A stretch of DNA of 48,515 nt from Collimonas fungivorans (GTDB lineage Bacteria > Pseudomonadota > Gammaproteobacteria > Burkholderiales > Burkholderiaceae_D), in contig NZ_JAQGLV010000297.1 of assembly GCF_028292705.1 (NCBI RefSeq), positions 1 to 48,515 on the forward strand, written 5' to 3'. Position 1 is the first letter of the stretch, and every line of letters starts with the position of its first letter. The notes under the pieces are model-generated. The model was not told where the DNA came from and searched no databases. It saw only the letters and a program-made list of their open reading frames with translations. Positions 9,958 to 19,929 of this stretch are shown here, one piece after another. The position numbers and the translations under genes are program-made.

Positions 9958-9982
9958 AACGCCATCTTGTAAAAATGGCATT
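9958..9982. terminator. Weak bidirectional terminator between DUF721 gene and lpxC
   Basis: AACGCCAT and ATGGCATT form an eight-base stem with one G-U pair around a nine-base loop, lying between two convergent genes. U-runs are short on both sides, so the call rests mainly on position. Confidence 0.4.
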
Positions 9983-9994
9983 ATACACAAACAG

Positions 9995-10930
9995 CTAGTT
10001 GAGAGCCCACTCTTGCCCGACCTGGCGCTGATAAGCGCCGGGCGCTTCGGTCAACTCGTCGAAACTGACTACTTCATAGGCATCCGGCTGGGCCAGCAAA
10101 GCGCGCAGCAACTGGTTGTTCAGGCCGTGGCCCGACTTGTGGGCGGTGTAGCTGGCCAGCAGCGGATGGCCGATCAGGTACAGGTCGCCGATGGCGTCCA
10201 GGATCTTGTGGCGGACAAACTCGTTTTCATAACGCAAGCCGTCGCTGTTAAGGATGCGGTACTCATCCATCACGATGGCGTTTTCCAGCGAACCGCCGCG
10301 CGCCAGTCCCAGGCCGCGCATGGTTTCCACATCCTGCATGAAACCGAAAGTGCGCGCGCGCGCCACTTCCTTCACATACGACTGGATGCTGAAATCGACT
10401 TCCGCGGTCTGGCCGGTGCCATCCACCGCAGGGTGGTTGAATTCGATAAAGAACTTCAGCTTGAAACCGTTGCATGGATCGAGCCGCGCCCACTTCTCGC
10501 GGTCGCCTTCGCCTTCACGCACTTCGACGGATTTTTTGATGCGCACGAATTTCTTGGCGGCGTTTTGCTCTTCCAGCCCCGCTTGCTGCAGCAGGAACAC
10601 GAACGACGACGCCGAGCCATCCATGATGGGAATTTCCTCGGCAGTCACGTCGACATACAGGTTATCTATGCCCAGCCCCGAGCAGGCCGACATCAGATGC
10701 TCGATGGTGGAAACCCGCACGCCGTCCTTGACCAGCACCGAGGCCATGCGTGTGTCGCCGACTTCGGTGGCCCTGGCCGGGAAATCGACGGCAGGATCGA
10801 TATCGATACGCCGGAAAACGATGCCGGTATCCACTGCTGCCGGACGCAAAGTCAGCTCGACCTTGGTGCCGGAATGGACGCCAATGCCTGTCGTCTTGAC
10901 AATTCTTTTGATAGTGCGCTGTTTCAACAT
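9995..10930 (-). CDS. lpxC: UDP-3-O-acyl-N-acetylglucosamine deacetylase
   Basis: LpxC is the zinc enzyme that removes acetate from UDP-3-O-acyl-GlcNAc, the committed step of lipid A synthesis. The 311-residue product has the zinc ligands H78 (in TIEHLMSA), H242 and D246 (in HKILDAIGD), and the catalytic H269 region HKSGHGLNN. Length and start MLKQRTIK match the family. It is the usual gene at the end of the dcw cluster, here separated from ftsZ by a peroxiredoxin gene and two terminators, so it probably has its own promoter. A perfect TATAAT lies only six bases before the ATG and no Shine-Dalgarno sequence is visible. Confidence 0.97.
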   Translation of the reverse strand: MLKQRTIKRIVKTTGIGVHSGTKVELTLRPAAVDTGIVFRRIDIDPAVDFPARATEVGDTRMASVLVKDGVRVSTIEHLMSACSGLGIDNLYVDVTAEEIPIMDGSASSFVFLLQQAGLEEQNAAKKFVRIKKSVEVREGEGDREKWARLDPCNGFKLKFFIEFNHPAVDGTGQTAEVDFSIQSYVKEVARARTFGFMQDVETMRGLGLARGGSLENAIVMDEYRILNSDGLRYENEFVRHKILDAIGDLYLIGHPLLASYTAHKSGHGLNNQLLRALLAQPDAYEVVSFDELTEAPGAYQRQVGQEWALN

Positions 10931-10936
10931 GATGAC

Positions 10937-10942
10937 ATTATA
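10937..10942 (-). promoter_or_regulatory. Candidate -10 box of lpxC
   Basis: On the minus strand TATAAT is followed by GTCATC and then the lpxC ATG, so initiation about seven bases downstream would coincide with the start codon. The -35 region at normal spacing (ACAGAA) is poor. If used, it gives a leaderless mRNA. Confidence 0.45.
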
Positions 10943-11025
10943 AGTCTGACTGATAATTATTCTGTAACGATGTGTAGTTATTGTGGGGTAAAAAACACGC
11001 CAGGATGTTTCCTGCCCCGGAACTG

Positions 11026-11047
11026 AAAAACGGCGCCGTTGGCGCCG
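11026..11047 (-). terminator. Intrinsic terminator of the peroxiredoxin gene
   Basis: Perfect seven-base arms CGGCGCC and GGCGCCG with a three-base loop are followed on the minus strand by five T residues. It lies 27 bases past the peroxiredoxin stop and should insulate lpxC from it. Confidence 0.88.
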
Positions 11048-11073
11048 CCTTCTTTACCGACAATGACTAGCTT

Positions 11074-11580
11074 TTAGGCCAGTTGCGCCAGCAGGGTTTC
11101 CGCATTGGACACTTCGAACTTGCCGCCCTGCTCCACGTTCAGCTGCTTGACCACGCCGTCGTCGAGCAGCGCCGAAAAACGTTGCGAACGCACGCCCATG
11201 CCGAACTTGCCGAAATCGGCGTCCAGGCCCAGCGCCTTGACGAAATCGGCATTGCCGTCAGCCAGCAAACGCACGATGCCGGTGGCTTTCTGGTCACGGC
11301 CCCAGGCGCCCATGACGAATGCATCGTTGACGGAAACCGCCCAGATTTCATCGACGCCCTTGGCCTTGAATTCCGCCGCGTGCTGGATGTAGCCAGGCAG
11401 ATGCTTGGCGGAGCAGGTCGGCGTGAAAGCGCCCGGCACGGCGAACAAGGCGATTTTCTTGCCCTTGACCAGGTCGCTGACATTGAACGAATTTGGTCCG
11501 AGCGAGCAGCCTTCGGTCTCGGTTTCGATGAATTCTGCTAATTTGCCTTCCGGCAGGCGATCGCCGATCTTGATAGTCAT
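11074..11580 (-). CDS. Peroxiredoxin, Prx5/hybrid type
   Basis: This 168-residue thiol peroxidase reduces peroxides using Cys56 in PGAFTPTCSAKHLPGY, the peroxidatic motif of the Prx5 (AhpC/TSA redoxin) group. The ATG at 11580 is preceded by AAGGA at suitable spacing. A longer in-frame extension upstream overlaps the ftsZ terminator and looks non-coding. The reductant (glutathione/glutaredoxin or thioredoxin) cannot be told from the sequence. The gene sits between ftsZ and lpxC, with its own terminator downstream and the ftsZ terminator upstream, so it appears to be an independent unit inside the end of the dcw region, as in other Burkholderiales. Confidence 0.94.
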   Translation of the reverse strand: MTIKIGDRLPEGKLAEFIETETEGCSLGPNSFNVSDLVKGKKIALFAVPGAFTPTCSAKHLPGYIQHAAEFKAKGVDEIWAVSVNDAFVMGAWGRDQKATGIVRLLADGNADFVKALGLDADFGKFGMGVRSQRFSALLDDGVVKQLNVEQGGKFEVSNAETLLAQLA

Positions 11581-11678
11581 GACTAAGTCCTTGTCTAGGT
11601 GTGGATGCCCTGAAGCCCATGGCGCAACGCTATGGCGCGCGCCGGTATTCCAGAGGCACGGAATGTTGGCGGATGCTA

Positions 11679-11712
11679 CAAAAGAAAACGCCGCGCCTTT
11701 CGACGCGGCGTT
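11679..11712 (-). terminator. Intrinsic terminator of the dcw cluster after ftsZ
   Basis: Nine-base perfect arms AACGCCGCG and CGCGGCGTT enclose an eight-base loop. On the minus strand they are followed by TTCTTTTGT. It stands about 100 bases beyond the ftsZ stop and before the peroxiredoxin start. Confidence 0.8.
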
Positions 11713-11812
11713 GAACCCGCAGTATGCCCTGTTCCGCACTTTCATGCAGAATGCCGGCGATGATAGCGAGTATCGGCACCCGCCATCACCATTGGGACAA
11801 AAGAGCCCTGGC

Positions 11813-12988
11813 TTAGTCGGCTTGCTTGCGCAGGAAAGCCGGAATGTCGTAGGTTTCCATGCCGTTCTTTTCCAAAGCCCGCACCGTGTCGGAAGCCGAC
11901 TCGCGACGCCATACCGCCGGCGCCTTCATGCCTTCGAACGACGAGCTGCCATGTCCCACGGACGCCTGGCCGTGCATCATCGGCTCGTTGTGGGTGCCGG
12001 TACGCATCATCGGCGCCTGCACCAGCTGCACGGCCTTGCGCGCACGGCCCAGGCCGGTCGCCACCACGGTGACGCGGATATCGTCGCCCATGGTTTCGTC
12101 GTAGGCGATGCCTTGGGCAATCGAAGCGTCCGGCGCCGCAAACGCACGCACGGTCGCCATGACTTCCTTGATTTCCTTGCCCTTCAGGCTGCGGCTGGCA
12201 GTGACGTTGACCAGCACCCCGCGGGCGCCGGACAGATCGATGCCATCCAGCAGCGGCGAGGCAACCGCCTGCTCGGCCGCCAGGCGTGCGCGATCGACGC
12301 CGGATGCGGTAGCGGTTCCCATCATGGCCTTGCCCTGTTCGCCCATGATGGTCTTGACGTCATTGAAGTCGACGTTGATGTGGCCCGGCACATTGATGAT
12401 TTCGGCGATCCCGGCGACGGCGTTGTTGAGGACGTCGTCGGCGTGCTGCAGCCATTCCATCATGCTGTCGTCTTCATAAATCTCTTCGAGCTTCTCGTTG
12501 AGAATGATGATCAGCGAATCAACATGCTGGGACAGCGCTTCCAGGCCCTCATCGGCGATGTCCATGCACTTCTGGCCTTCGTAGGAGAACGGCTTGGACA
12601 CCACCGCCACCGTCAGCGCGCCCAGTTCCTTGGCGATCTGCGCCACCACCGGCGCAGCGCCGGTGCCGGTGCCGCCGCCCATGCCGGCAGCGATGAACAC
12701 CATGTGCGCGCCGCGCAATGCGTCTTCGATCCGGCCGCGCGATTCCTCGGCCAGCTGACGACCCACCGACGGCTTCATGCCCGCGCCCAGGCCGGTCTCG
12801 CCGATCTGGATCACGTTATGCGCCTTCGATTGCTTGAGCGCCTGCGCATCGGTGTTGGCGGCGATGAACTCCACTCCTGACACACCCTTGTTGATCATAT
12901 GTTGGACCGCATTGCCGCCGGCGCCACCGACGCCGACAACTTTAATCACGGTGCCCAAAGTTGCATTGTCAAGCATATCGATTTCCAT
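11813..12988 (-). CDS. ftsZ: Cell division protein FtsZ
   Basis: FtsZ is the tubulin-like GTPase that forms the division ring. The 391-residue product has the nucleotide-binding GVGGAGGNA near 19-27, the tubulin signature GGGTGTG at 104-110, and a T7-loop segment INVDFNDVKTI. After a short variable linker it ends in the conserved peptide DIPAFLRKQAD, which FtsA, ZipA and ZapD bind. GAGGAAATATC before the ATG is a good ribosome-binding site. The 121-base gap from ftsA is the longest inside the cluster and may hold an extra ftsZ promoter, although I cannot point to a convincing one. Confidence 0.98.
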   Translation of the reverse strand: MEIDMLDNATLGTVIKVVGVGGAGGNAVQHMINKGVSGVEFIAANTDAQALKQSKAHNVIQIGETGLGAGMKPSVGRQLAEESRGRIEDALRGAHMVFIAAGMGGGTGTGAAPVVAQIAKELGALTVAVVSKPFSYEGQKCMDIADEGLEALSQHVDSLIIILNEKLEEIYEDDSMMEWLQHADDVLNNAVAGIAEIINVPGHINVDFNDVKTIMGEQGKAMMGTATASGVDRARLAAEQAVASPLLDGIDLSGARGVLVNVTASRSLKGKEIKEVMATVRAFAAPDASIAQGIAYDETMGDDIRVTVVATGLGRARKAVQLVQAPMMRTGTHNEPMMHGQASVGHGSSSFEGMKAPAVWRRESASDTVRALEKNGMETYDIPAFLRKQAD

Positions 12989-13109
12989 GATATTTCCTCA
13001 TAAAGATGCAGCATTCAGTCAATAGGCATCACGCGGTGTGAGGCCTAGCAACTGACAACTGCGTGTTGCACAAACAACGTTAAAAACAAATTTCGTAAAC
13101 TAAAAAAAG

Positions 13110-14342
13110 CTAGAAATTACCCAGGAACCATTCCTTCATGCGCTGCCAGATCGCTTTCGCCGACCCTTCCTGGCGTGTCACGATATAGCCGCGCAGGTAT
13201 TGCTTCTTCGCTTCCAGCAGCAGGCCCAGCACAGTCGAATAACGCGGGCTACGCACCACGTCGGCCAGCTGGCCGCGGTAGTCCGGCGTTCCCAGCCGTG
13301 CAGGCTTGAGGAAAATATCCTCCGCCAGCTCGATCATGCCGGGCATCATGGCCGAGCCGCCGGTCAGCACCACTCCGCTCGACAACACCTCTTCGTAACC
13401 CGACTCGCGCACCACCTGGTGCACCAGCGCAAACAGCTCTTCGACCCGCGGCTCGATCACCGCCGCCAATGCCTGGCGCGACAGGGTGCGCGGATTGCGG
13501 TCGCCCAGCCCTGGCACTTCCAGCGTCTCGCCCGGATCGGCCAGGATCTGCTTGGCCACGCCGTAGCGCAGTTTGATTTCTTCCGCCTCGTTGGTCGGCG
13601 TACGCAGCGCCATCGCGATGTCGTTGGTGATCTGGTCGCCGGCAATCGGGATCACCGCGGTATGCCGGATCGCGCCTTCGGTGAACACCGCAACGTCGGT
13701 GGTGCCGCCGCCGATATCAACCAGCACCACACCCAGCTCTTTCTCGTCGGGCGTCAGCACCGCATCGGCCGAGGCCATCGGCTGCAAGATCAGGTCCGAC
13801 ACTTCCAGGCCGCAGCGGCGGATGCACTTGACGATGTTCTGCACCGCCGACACCGCGCCGGTCACGATGTGCACCTTGACTTCCAGTCGGATGCCGCTCA
13901 TGCCGATTGGTTCACGCACATCTTCCTGGCTGTCCACAATAAATTCCTGCGGCACCGTATGCAGCAACTGCTGGTCGGTAGGAATGTTGACCGCCTTCGC
14001 CGTTTCTATAACGCGCGAGACGTCGGCCGCGCTGACTTCCTTGTCCTTGATCGCCACCATGCCGCTGGAATTGAAGCTGCGGATATGGCTGCCTGCGATC
14101 CCGGTGTAGACGTTGCGGATCTTGCAGTCGGCCATCAGCTCCGCTTCTTCCAGCGCACGCTGGATGGACTCGACAGTGGCCTCGATGTTCACCACCACGC
14201 CTTTTTTCAGCCCCTTGGACTCAGCCTGGCCCAAGCCGATGACTTCATGGCGCCCGTCGGACAATACCTCGGCTACCACGGCCACCACCTTGGAGGTGCC
14301 GATGTCGAGACCGACGATCAGGTTTTTTGCGTCTTTTGTCAT
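13110..14342 (-). CDS. ftsA: Cell division protein FtsA
   Basis: FtsA is an actin-like ATPase that tethers FtsZ to the membrane. The 410-residue protein starts MTKDAKNLIVGLDIGTSKVV, with phosphate-1 motif DIGTS, phosphate-2 VDIGGGTTDVA and adenosine motif LTGGSAMMPG. It ends with an amphipathic membrane-targeting helix (IWQRMKEWFLGNF). The ATG at 14342 is preferred to an upstream in-frame start that would overlap ftsQ. It follows ftsQ after 10 bases, as expected in dcw clusters. Confidence 0.97.
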   Translation of the reverse strand: MTKDAKNLIVGLDIGTSKVVAVVAEVLSDGRHEVIGLGQAESKGLKKGVVVNIEATVESIQRALEEAELMADCKIRNVYTGIAGSHIRSFNSSGMVAIKDKEVSAADVSRVIETAKAVNIPTDQQLLHTVPQEFIVDSQEDVREPIGMSGIRLEVKVHIVTGAVSAVQNIVKCIRRCGLEVSDLILQPMASADAVLTPDEKELGVVLVDIGGGTTDVAVFTEGAIRHTAVIPIAGDQITNDIAMALRTPTNEAEEIKLRYGVAKQILADPGETLEVPGLGDRNPRTLSRQALAAVIEPRVEELFALVHQVVRESGYEEVLSSGVVLTGGSAMMPGMIELAEDIFLKPARLGTPDYRGQLADVVRSPRYSTVLGLLLEAKKQYLRGYIVTRQEGSAKAIWQRMKEWFLGNF

Positions 14343-14352
14343 AGTGTTTCGC

Positions 14353-15120
14353 TTATTTTTTCTTGCTTCCCAATCCGGTCGACAAGCCACTCGCCTTCAG
14401 CGCCAAGCCATTCGGATACCGCATATCTACACTCTCAATCCGGTTCTGCAAACGCGACAGCAGCTGCGGATAAATCTGCACCAGCCGCTCAACACGATCT
14501 TTCAGCGTGCTCTTGTCTTGCTCACGCCCCAACTCCACCGTCATGCCGTTGTCCAGTTTCACGGTCCACGCATAACGGCTCGACAAATCCACCTCTACCG
14601 GGTTCAGCTTCAACGGCGCAAACCATGCCCGAAAATCCGCCAGCCGCGCCGTGACGTCTTTCTCGCTGCCTTTCGGACCTGACAAGCGCAGCAGTTCGCC
14701 GTCTTCCTCCGCCTCGTCCAGGTTGGCGGTAAATAAATCGCCATACACCGACAGCAGGCGGCCGTCATCGTCCCAGGTGGCCAACGGCTGATGCTCTTCA
14801 ATCGTCACGATCAGCGTGTTCGGCCATTCGCGCTGCACCGCCGCCTTGCGCACCCACGGCACCGATTCGAATGCGCTGCGCACCGTATCCAGGTTAGCCG
14901 TGAAAAAGTTGCCCTTGATGCGCGGCAGCGCGCTGGCGCGGACGATCAACGGATTGACGCGCCGCAGCTCGCTCTGCCCCGCACCTTCGATCCTGATCGT
15001 CTTCAGCGTAAACATCGGACGCTGCGCCAGCCACCAGACGCCCGACGCCAACAATGCGAGCGCAGCCAGTCCCAGCAGGGTGCCGGAAATCGCGTTCAAC
15101 ATTTTGATGTCTTGCCACAT
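14353..15120 (-). CDS. ftsQ: Cell division protein FtsQ
   Basis: FtsQ is a bitopic divisome protein that links early and late division proteins through FtsB and FtsL. The 255-residue product has a short cytoplasmic start, a membrane segment at about 9-29, a POTRA domain beginning FTLKTIRIEG (about 37-105) and the beta domain ending near 235, with a lysine-rich tail. It follows ddlB after 59 bases and precedes ftsA. The order ddlB-ftsQ-ftsA-ftsZ is the standard one. Confidence 0.95.
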   Translation of the reverse strand: MWQDIKMLNAISGTLLGLAALALLASGVWWLAQRPMFTLKTIRIEGAGQSELRRVNPLIVRASALPRIKGNFFTANLDTVRSAFESVPWVRKAAVQREWPNTLIVTIEEHQPLATWDDDGRLLSVYGDLFTANLDEAEEDGELLRLSGPKGSEKDVTARLADFRAWFAPLKLNPVEVDLSSRYAWTVKLDNGMTVELGREQDKSTLKDRVERLVQIYPQLLSRLQNRIESVDMRYPNGLALKASGLSTGLGSKKK

Positions 15121-15179
15121 GGTTATCGACTTTATCGCTTGGATCGTTAAGGTTTTCTATTCAGGTTTTTCCACCCGGA

Positions 15180-16190
15180 TCAGTCCGGTTTCCAGTCTGT
15201 CGACGGCTTCAGGTCCAGCGAGGCCGACTTCAGTATTTCCACACACAGGTCTTCGTAGCTCACACCGTCCGCCTTGGCCGCCATCGGCACCAGCGAATGG
15301 CCGGTCATGCCTGGCGAAGTGTTGATCTCCAGCAGGAACGGTTCGTTGTCGGAAGAGCGCAGCATGAAATCGACCCGCGCCCAGCCTTCGCATCCCAGTG
15401 CATTGAAAGCCTGCACCGCCAGCGACTGTATGCGCTGCGTCAGCGCCTCATCCAGGGGCGCCGGACACAGATACTTGGTGTCGTCGGTAAAATATTTATG
15501 CTGATAGTCGTAATTGCCTTCCGGTGCACGAATCTCGACGATAGGCAAAGCCCGCGCATTGCGGCCGGCGCCCAGCACCGGCACCGTCAGCTCGCGGCCG
15601 GTGACAAATTCTTCCGCCAGTACTTTCTCATCGAATTTGGCGCACAAGGCAAAACCTTCGCTCATGTCCGAATAGCCGACCACCTTGCTGATGCCGATAG
15701 TCGATCCTTCATGCGGCGCTTTCAGCATCAATGGCAAACCCAGCACATCCGGCACCTGGCGCAGTTCTTCGCGGGTTGCGCTGTGCGAATCCAGTACGAT
15801 AAAACGCGGCGTCGGCAAACCCATGCTTTGCCAGATGCGCTTGGTCATGACCTTGTCCATGGCAATCGCCGACGCCATCACGCCCGGTCCTGTATAAGGA
15901 ATGCCGAGCTGCTCCAGCGCGCCCTGCAAAGTCCCGTCTTCGCCGTAGCGGCCATGCAGGGCGATGAACACGCGGTCGAATTTCTCCGCCGCCAGTTCGG
16001 CCAGGCTGCGCTCGCGCGTATCAAACAGATAGGCGTCAACGCCATGGCTTTTCAATGCCTTCAGCACGCCGTTGCCGGACATGATGGAAACTTCGCGCTC
16101 GGCCGAACGGCCGCCGAACAGCACTCCGACTTTGCCGAATTGATGACCTGTCTTTTTTTTGCTCATCGTTTCACTCATCGCTGTACTCAT
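15180..16190 (-). CDS. ddlB: D-alanine--D-alanine ligase
   Basis: Ddl joins two D-alanines for MurF, using ATP. The 336-residue ATP-grasp protein has [16 protein letters not shown] near the N-terminus, [12 protein letters not shown], and the C-terminal [15 protein letters not shown]. The first nine residues contain three possible ATG starts (codons 1, 5 and 9), so the exact N-terminus is uncertain by a few residues. I keep the longest, which begins two bases after the murC stop. It belongs to the dcw operon. Confidence 0.96.
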   Translation of the reverse strand: MSTAMSETMSKKKTGHQFGKVGVLFGGRSAEREVSIMSGNGVLKALKSHGVDAYLFDTRERSLAELAAEKFDRVFIALHGRYGEDGTLQGALEQLGIPYTGPGVMASAIAMDKVMTKRIWQSMGLPTPRFIVLDSHSATREELRQVPDVLGLPLMLKAPHEGSTIGISKVVGYSDMSEGFALCAKFDEKVLAEEFVTGRELTVPVLGAGRNARALPIVEIRAPEGNYDYQHKYFTDDTKYLCPAPLDEALTQRIQSLAVQAFNALGCEGWARVDFMLRSSDNEPFLLEINTSPGMTGHSLVPMAAKADGVSYEDLCVEILKSASLDLKPSTDWKPD

Positions 16191-16192
16191 GA

Positions 16193-17599
16193 CTATTGCT
16201 CTACCAATTGCGCCAGTTTGCCGGGCACGCCGCTGATCGAGCCGGCACCCATCGTCATCACTACATCGCCGTCGCGCACCAGGTTCAGGACTGACGCCGG
16301 CATGTCGTTGATGTCTTCCACAAACACCAGTTCGGCCATGCCCGCCACCCGCAACGCATGCGCCAGGGCGCGTCCGTCGGCGGCAATGATCGGCGCTTCG
16401 CCGGCGGCATACACTTCCGCCAGCACCAGCACATCCACCGTCGACAATACTTTTACGAAATCTTCAAACAGGTCGCGGGTACGGGTGTAGCGGTGCGGCT
16501 GGAATACCAGCACCAGGCGCCGTCCGGGATAAGCGCCGCGCGCTGCCGAAATCGTCGCCGCGGTTTCCACCGGGTGATGGCCATAGTCGTCGACCAGGGC
16601 GAATTCGCCGTTTGGCTTGCCGGCGGCGTCATGCAACTTGATTTCGCCGTAGCGCGTGAAGCGGCGGCCGACGCCGTTGAATTCGATCAGCGCTTGCTGG
16701 ATCGCCGCATCCGCAACCCCCAACTCACGTGCAATCGCAATCGCGGCGCAAGCGTTCTGGACGTTGTGCATGCCCGGCTGGTTCAGGCTGATCGGCATCG
16801 CCACATAACCTTTCTGGATCACGGTGAACTGCATGTGGCCGGCTACCGCCTTGGCGTCGATCGCGCGCACGTCGGCGTCCGCATGGAAACCGTAGGTGGT
16901 GATCAGCTTGGAAATCTGCGGCATGATTTCACGTACGTTGGCGTCGTCCATGCACAGCACCGCGACGCCGTAAAACGGCAGGCGCTGCGTAAACTCGACA
17001 AAAGCCTGCTTCAGCTTGCCGAAATCATGGTCATAGGTATCCATGTGGTCGGCATCGATGTTGGTGATCACTTCGATCACCGGCGACAGGTTCAGGAACG
17101 ACGCATCCGATTCATCGGCCTCGGCCACGATGAAGTCGCCCGAACCCAGCTTGGCGTTGGCGCCAGCGCTGGTCAGACGGCCGCCGATGACGAAAGTCGG
17201 ATCCAGGCCGCCCTGCGCCAGCACGCTCGCCACCAGGCTAGTGGTTGTCGTCTTGCCATGGGTGCCGGCAATCGCGATGCCGCGCTTCAGGCGCATCAGT
17301 TCCGCCAGCATGACCGCGCGCGGCACGATCGGAATGTGCTTCTCGCGCGCAGCGACCACTTCCGGATTGTCCGCCTGCACCGCGGTCGATGTGACGATCG
17401 CGTGCGCCTGCTCGATATTCGCGGCAGCATGGCCGCGGCTGACTTTGGCGCCAAGGCTGACCAGGCGACGGGTCGCGGCGTTATCGCCAAGATCGGAACC
17501 GGAAATCGTATAGCCGAGATTGAGCAGCACCTCCGCGATGCCGCTCATGCCACTACCGCCGATACCGACGAAATGTATGTTTTTTACTTTATGCTTCAT
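16193..17599 (-). CDS. murC: UDP-N-acetylmuramate--L-alanine ligase
   Basis: MurC adds L-alanine to UDP-MurNAc, the first peptide-stem step. The 468-residue protein has the N-terminal dinucleotide-like [16 protein letters not shown], the ATP loop [11 protein letters not shown] and the Mur ligase histidine/arginine segments (DDYGHHPVE and FQPHRYTRT). murB, which makes its substrate, is not in this window. It lies nine bases after murG and two bases before ddlB. Confidence 0.98.
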   Translation of the reverse strand: MKHKVKNIHFVGIGGSGMSGIAEVLLNLGYTISGSDLGDNAATRRLVSLGAKVSRGHAAANIEQAHAIVTSTAVQADNPEVVAAREKHIPIVPRAVMLAELMRLKRGIAIAGTHGKTTTTSLVASVLAQGGLDPTFVIGGRLTSAGANAKLGSGDFIVAEADESDASFLNLSPVIEVITNIDADHMDTYDHDFGKLKQAFVEFTQRLPFYGVAVLCMDDANVREIMPQISKLITTYGFHADADVRAIDAKAVAGHMQFTVIQKGYVAMPISLNQPGMHNVQNACAAIAIARELGVADAAIQQALIEFNGVGRRFTRYGEIKLHDAAGKPNGEFALVDDYGHHPVETAATISAARGAYPGRRLVLVFQPHRYTRTRDLFEDFVKVLSTVDVLVLAEVYAAGEAPIIAADGRALAHALRVAGMAELVFVEDINDMPASVLNLVRDGDVVMTMGAGSISGVPGKLAQLVEQ

Positions 17600-17608
17600 G
17601 GTCTTTAC

Positions 17609-18697
17609 TCATTGCGCACCTGCCAATTCTTCGAGGACCTGCGCGATCGCCTGGTTGGCGTCGCGCCGGCCGTTTTCATATGCTGCCTGCGCCATCGTCT
17701 GGCAGTCCTGGCGCGAGATCCGCGTCAGCAACTCGGCCAGGCGCTCTTTGCTCAAGTCTGTCTGCGGCAAATGAATCGCCGCTTTCTGGGTTGCCATCCA
17801 GCGTGCATTGTCGCGCTGGTGCGAAGTGGTCGACGCCACCAGCGGCACCAGCACGCTGGCGACGCCGGCCGCTGTCAGTTCCGAAATCGTGATCGCGCCG
17901 GCGCGGCAAATCACCAGGTCGGCGTCGGCATAACGGCGCGGCATGTCGTCGATGAACGCCACTACCTCCGCTGTCACGCCAGCGGCAGCATAAGCGCTGC
18001 GCAAGGCATCGATATGCTGCTTGCCGGACTGATGCGTGATGCTGGGACGCAGGTCGACCGGAATCAAGGCCAGCGCCGCCGGCAAACAATCGTTGAGCGC
18101 CTTCGCGCCCAGGCTGCCGCCCACCACCAGCAAGCGCAAAGGACCGATGCGGCCGCCGTAACGCTCGGCCGGCAATGGCAGCGCCAGGATTTCCTTGCGC
18201 ACCGGGTTGCCGGTGACCAGCGCCTTGCTTGCGGCTTTGCCAAAATCCGCCGGGAATCCGAACAGCACCCGTTGCGCCAGCGGCGTCAGGGTCTTGTTCG
18301 ACAACAGCAACGCCGCGTCGGCGTTCACCAGCACCAGCGGCACGCCGCGCAAGCGCGCCATCGCTCCGCCCGGCACCGTCACGTAACCGCCCATGCCCAG
18401 CACCACATCGGCCTGGCGCCGGCCCAGGATGCGGAAACAGGCGGGGAAACTGGCCAGCAAGCGCCAGGCGCCGCGCAAGGTATGCGCCAGGCCTTTGCCG
18501 CGCAGGCCGGAGAAGGTGATCTGGTCCATCTCGATGCCGTGCTGCGGCACCAGGTCGCGCTCCATGCCGTGGGTAGTCCCCAGCCAGCTGACTTGCCAGC
18601 CGCGCGCACGCATGGTGTCGGCAATCGCCAGGCCGGGAAATATGTGGCCGCCGGTGCCTGCCGCCATGATCAATAGACGTTTTGTGCTGAGGCTCAT
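17609..18697 (-). CDS. murG: UDP-GlcNAc:lipid I N-acetylglucosaminyltransferase
   Basis: MurG converts lipid I to lipid II at the inner face of the membrane. The 362-residue GT-B enzyme has the first glycine loop [14 protein letters not shown], the second loop [13 protein letters not shown], and the donor-binding [12 protein letters not shown]. The start MSLSTKRLL at 18697 overlaps the ftsW stop as ATGA; a longer reading would run back into ftsW and is rejected. It is directly followed by murC. Confidence 0.97.
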   Translation of the reverse strand: MSLSTKRLLIMAAGTGGHIFPGLAIADTMRARGWQVSWLGTTHGMERDLVPQHGIEMDQITFSGLRGKGLAHTLRGAWRLLASFPACFRILGRRQADVVLGMGGYVTVPGGAMARLRGVPLVLVNADAALLLSNKTLTPLAQRVLFGFPADFGKAASKALVTGNPVRKEILALPLPAERYGGRIGPLRLLVVGGSLGAKALNDCLPAALALIPVDLRPSITHQSGKQHIDALRSAYAAAGVTAEVVAFIDDMPRRYADADLVICRAGAITISELTAAGVASVLVPLVASTTSHQRDNARWMATQKAAIHLPQTDLSKERLAELLTRISRQDCQTMAQAAYENGRRDANQAIAQVLEELAGAQ

Positions 18698-19929
18698 GCC
18701 CGTCCCCCGCGCATCAGAACCCGGTTTTCGTAATCGATGCGCAGCAAGATCGCCAGGCCGACGCAATTGATCAGCACCCCGGAGCCGCCGTAGCTCATCA
18801 GCGGCAAGGTCAAGCCCTTGGTCGGCAGCAAACCCAGGTTGACGCCCATGTTGATGAAAGTCTGCACGCCGATCCAGATCCCTATGCCCTTGGCCGTCAA
18901 GCCGGCAAAAGTCTGGTCCATGGCGATCGCCTGGCGGCCGATTTCAAAAGAGCGCTTGATGATCCAGTAAAACAGCATGACCACCACCAGCACGCCGGCA
19001 AATCCCAGTTCTTCGCCGATCACCGCCAGCAGGAAGTCGGTATGCGCTTCCGGCAGGTAATGCAGTTTCTCGACGCTGGCGCCGAGGCCGACGCCGAACA
19101 GTTCGCCGCGGCCGAAGGCGATCAGCGAATGCGACAGCTGATAGGCCTTGCCCAGAGCATTTTCTTCTGCCCACGGATTCAGGTAAGCGAAGATCCGCTC
19201 GCGCCGCCATGGCGACAGCCAGATCACCAGAGTGAACATGCCGGCCAGCATGGCGCCTATGCCGCCGAACCAGACGCCGTTGATCCCGCCCAGGAACAGG
19301 ATGCCCATCGCAATGCAGACGATCACGCCGAGCGCGCCGAGATCCGGCTCCAGCATCAGCAGCAGGCCAACCAGCCCGACCGCGGCGGTCATCGGCAGGA
19401 ATCCCTTGGTCAGCTTGTGCATCACTTCCTGCTTGCGCACCGTATAGTTGGCGGCGTACAGGACAATGAACAGCTTCATCAATTCCGACGGCTGCAGGTT
19501 GAATACGCGGAACGACAGCCAGCGCTTGGCGCCGTTGACGCCGCGCCCCAGGCCCGGCACCAGCACCATCGCCAGCAAGATCAGGGTAATCACGAACAGG
19601 TACGGCGCCCAGCGCTGCCAGGTGGCGATCGGGATGCGGAAGGTCACCAGCCCGGCCAGCAGCGAAACGCCGATGAAAATCGCCTGCCGCACCAGGAAAT
19701 GGCCGTTGGTATAGTTCGAATACTTGGGCGAATCCGGCAGCGCGATCGAGGCCGAATACACCATCACCAGGCCGAACAGCATCAACAGCACGACCACCCA
19801 CACCAGCGGCTGGTCGTACTCCATCATTTTCGAACGCTGGACGCCGGGTTTCTGGCTGTCGAGCGTGCGCGGCCGCGACGGCGCTTGATCCGTCGGCTTG
19901 CCTGAAAATGATGGGAAGGCGAATTTCAT
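18694..19929 (-). CDS. ftsW: SEDS peptidoglycan glycosyltransferase FtsW
   Basis: FtsW polymerises lipid II at the septum together with FtsI. The 411-residue protein has about ten hydrophobic segments after a 40-residue polar N-terminus. It carries the SEDS signature regions, including [11 protein letters not shown] and the C-terminal [12 protein letters not shown]. Both its start (with murD) and stop (with murG) lie in four-base ATGA overlaps, implying coupled translation. Confidence 0.97.
   Translation of the reverse strand: MKFAFPSFSGKPTDQAPSRPRTLDSQKPGVQRSKMMEYDQPLVWVVVLLMLFGLVMVYSASIALPDSPKYSNYTNGHFLVRQAIFIGVSLLAGLVTFRIPIATWQRWAPYLFVITLILLAMVLVPGLGRGVNGAKRWLSFRVFNLQPSELMKLFIVLYAANYTVRKQEVMHKLTKGFLPMTAAVGLVGLLLMLEPDLGALGVIVCIAMGILFLGGINGVWFGGIGAMLAGMFTLVIWLSPWRRERIFAYLNPWAEENALGKAYQLSHSLIAFGRGELFGVGLGASVEKLHYLPEAHTDFLLAVIGEELGFAGVLVVVMLFYWIIKRSFEIGRQAIAMDQTFAGLTAKGIGIWIGVQTFINMGVNLGLLPTKGLTLPLMSYGGSGVLINCVGLAILLRIDYENRVLMRGGRA

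Noticed and set aside
11074-11580. Peroxiredoxin inside the ftsZ-lpxC interval as a recent insertion
   Set aside because: From general knowledge this gene order is usual in Burkholderiales, and base composition is like its neighbours, so it does not look newly acquired.
11581-11745. N-terminal extension of the peroxiredoxin
   Set aside because: It would translate the ftsZ terminator hairpin, while the ATG at 11580 has a good ribosome-binding site and matches the family start.
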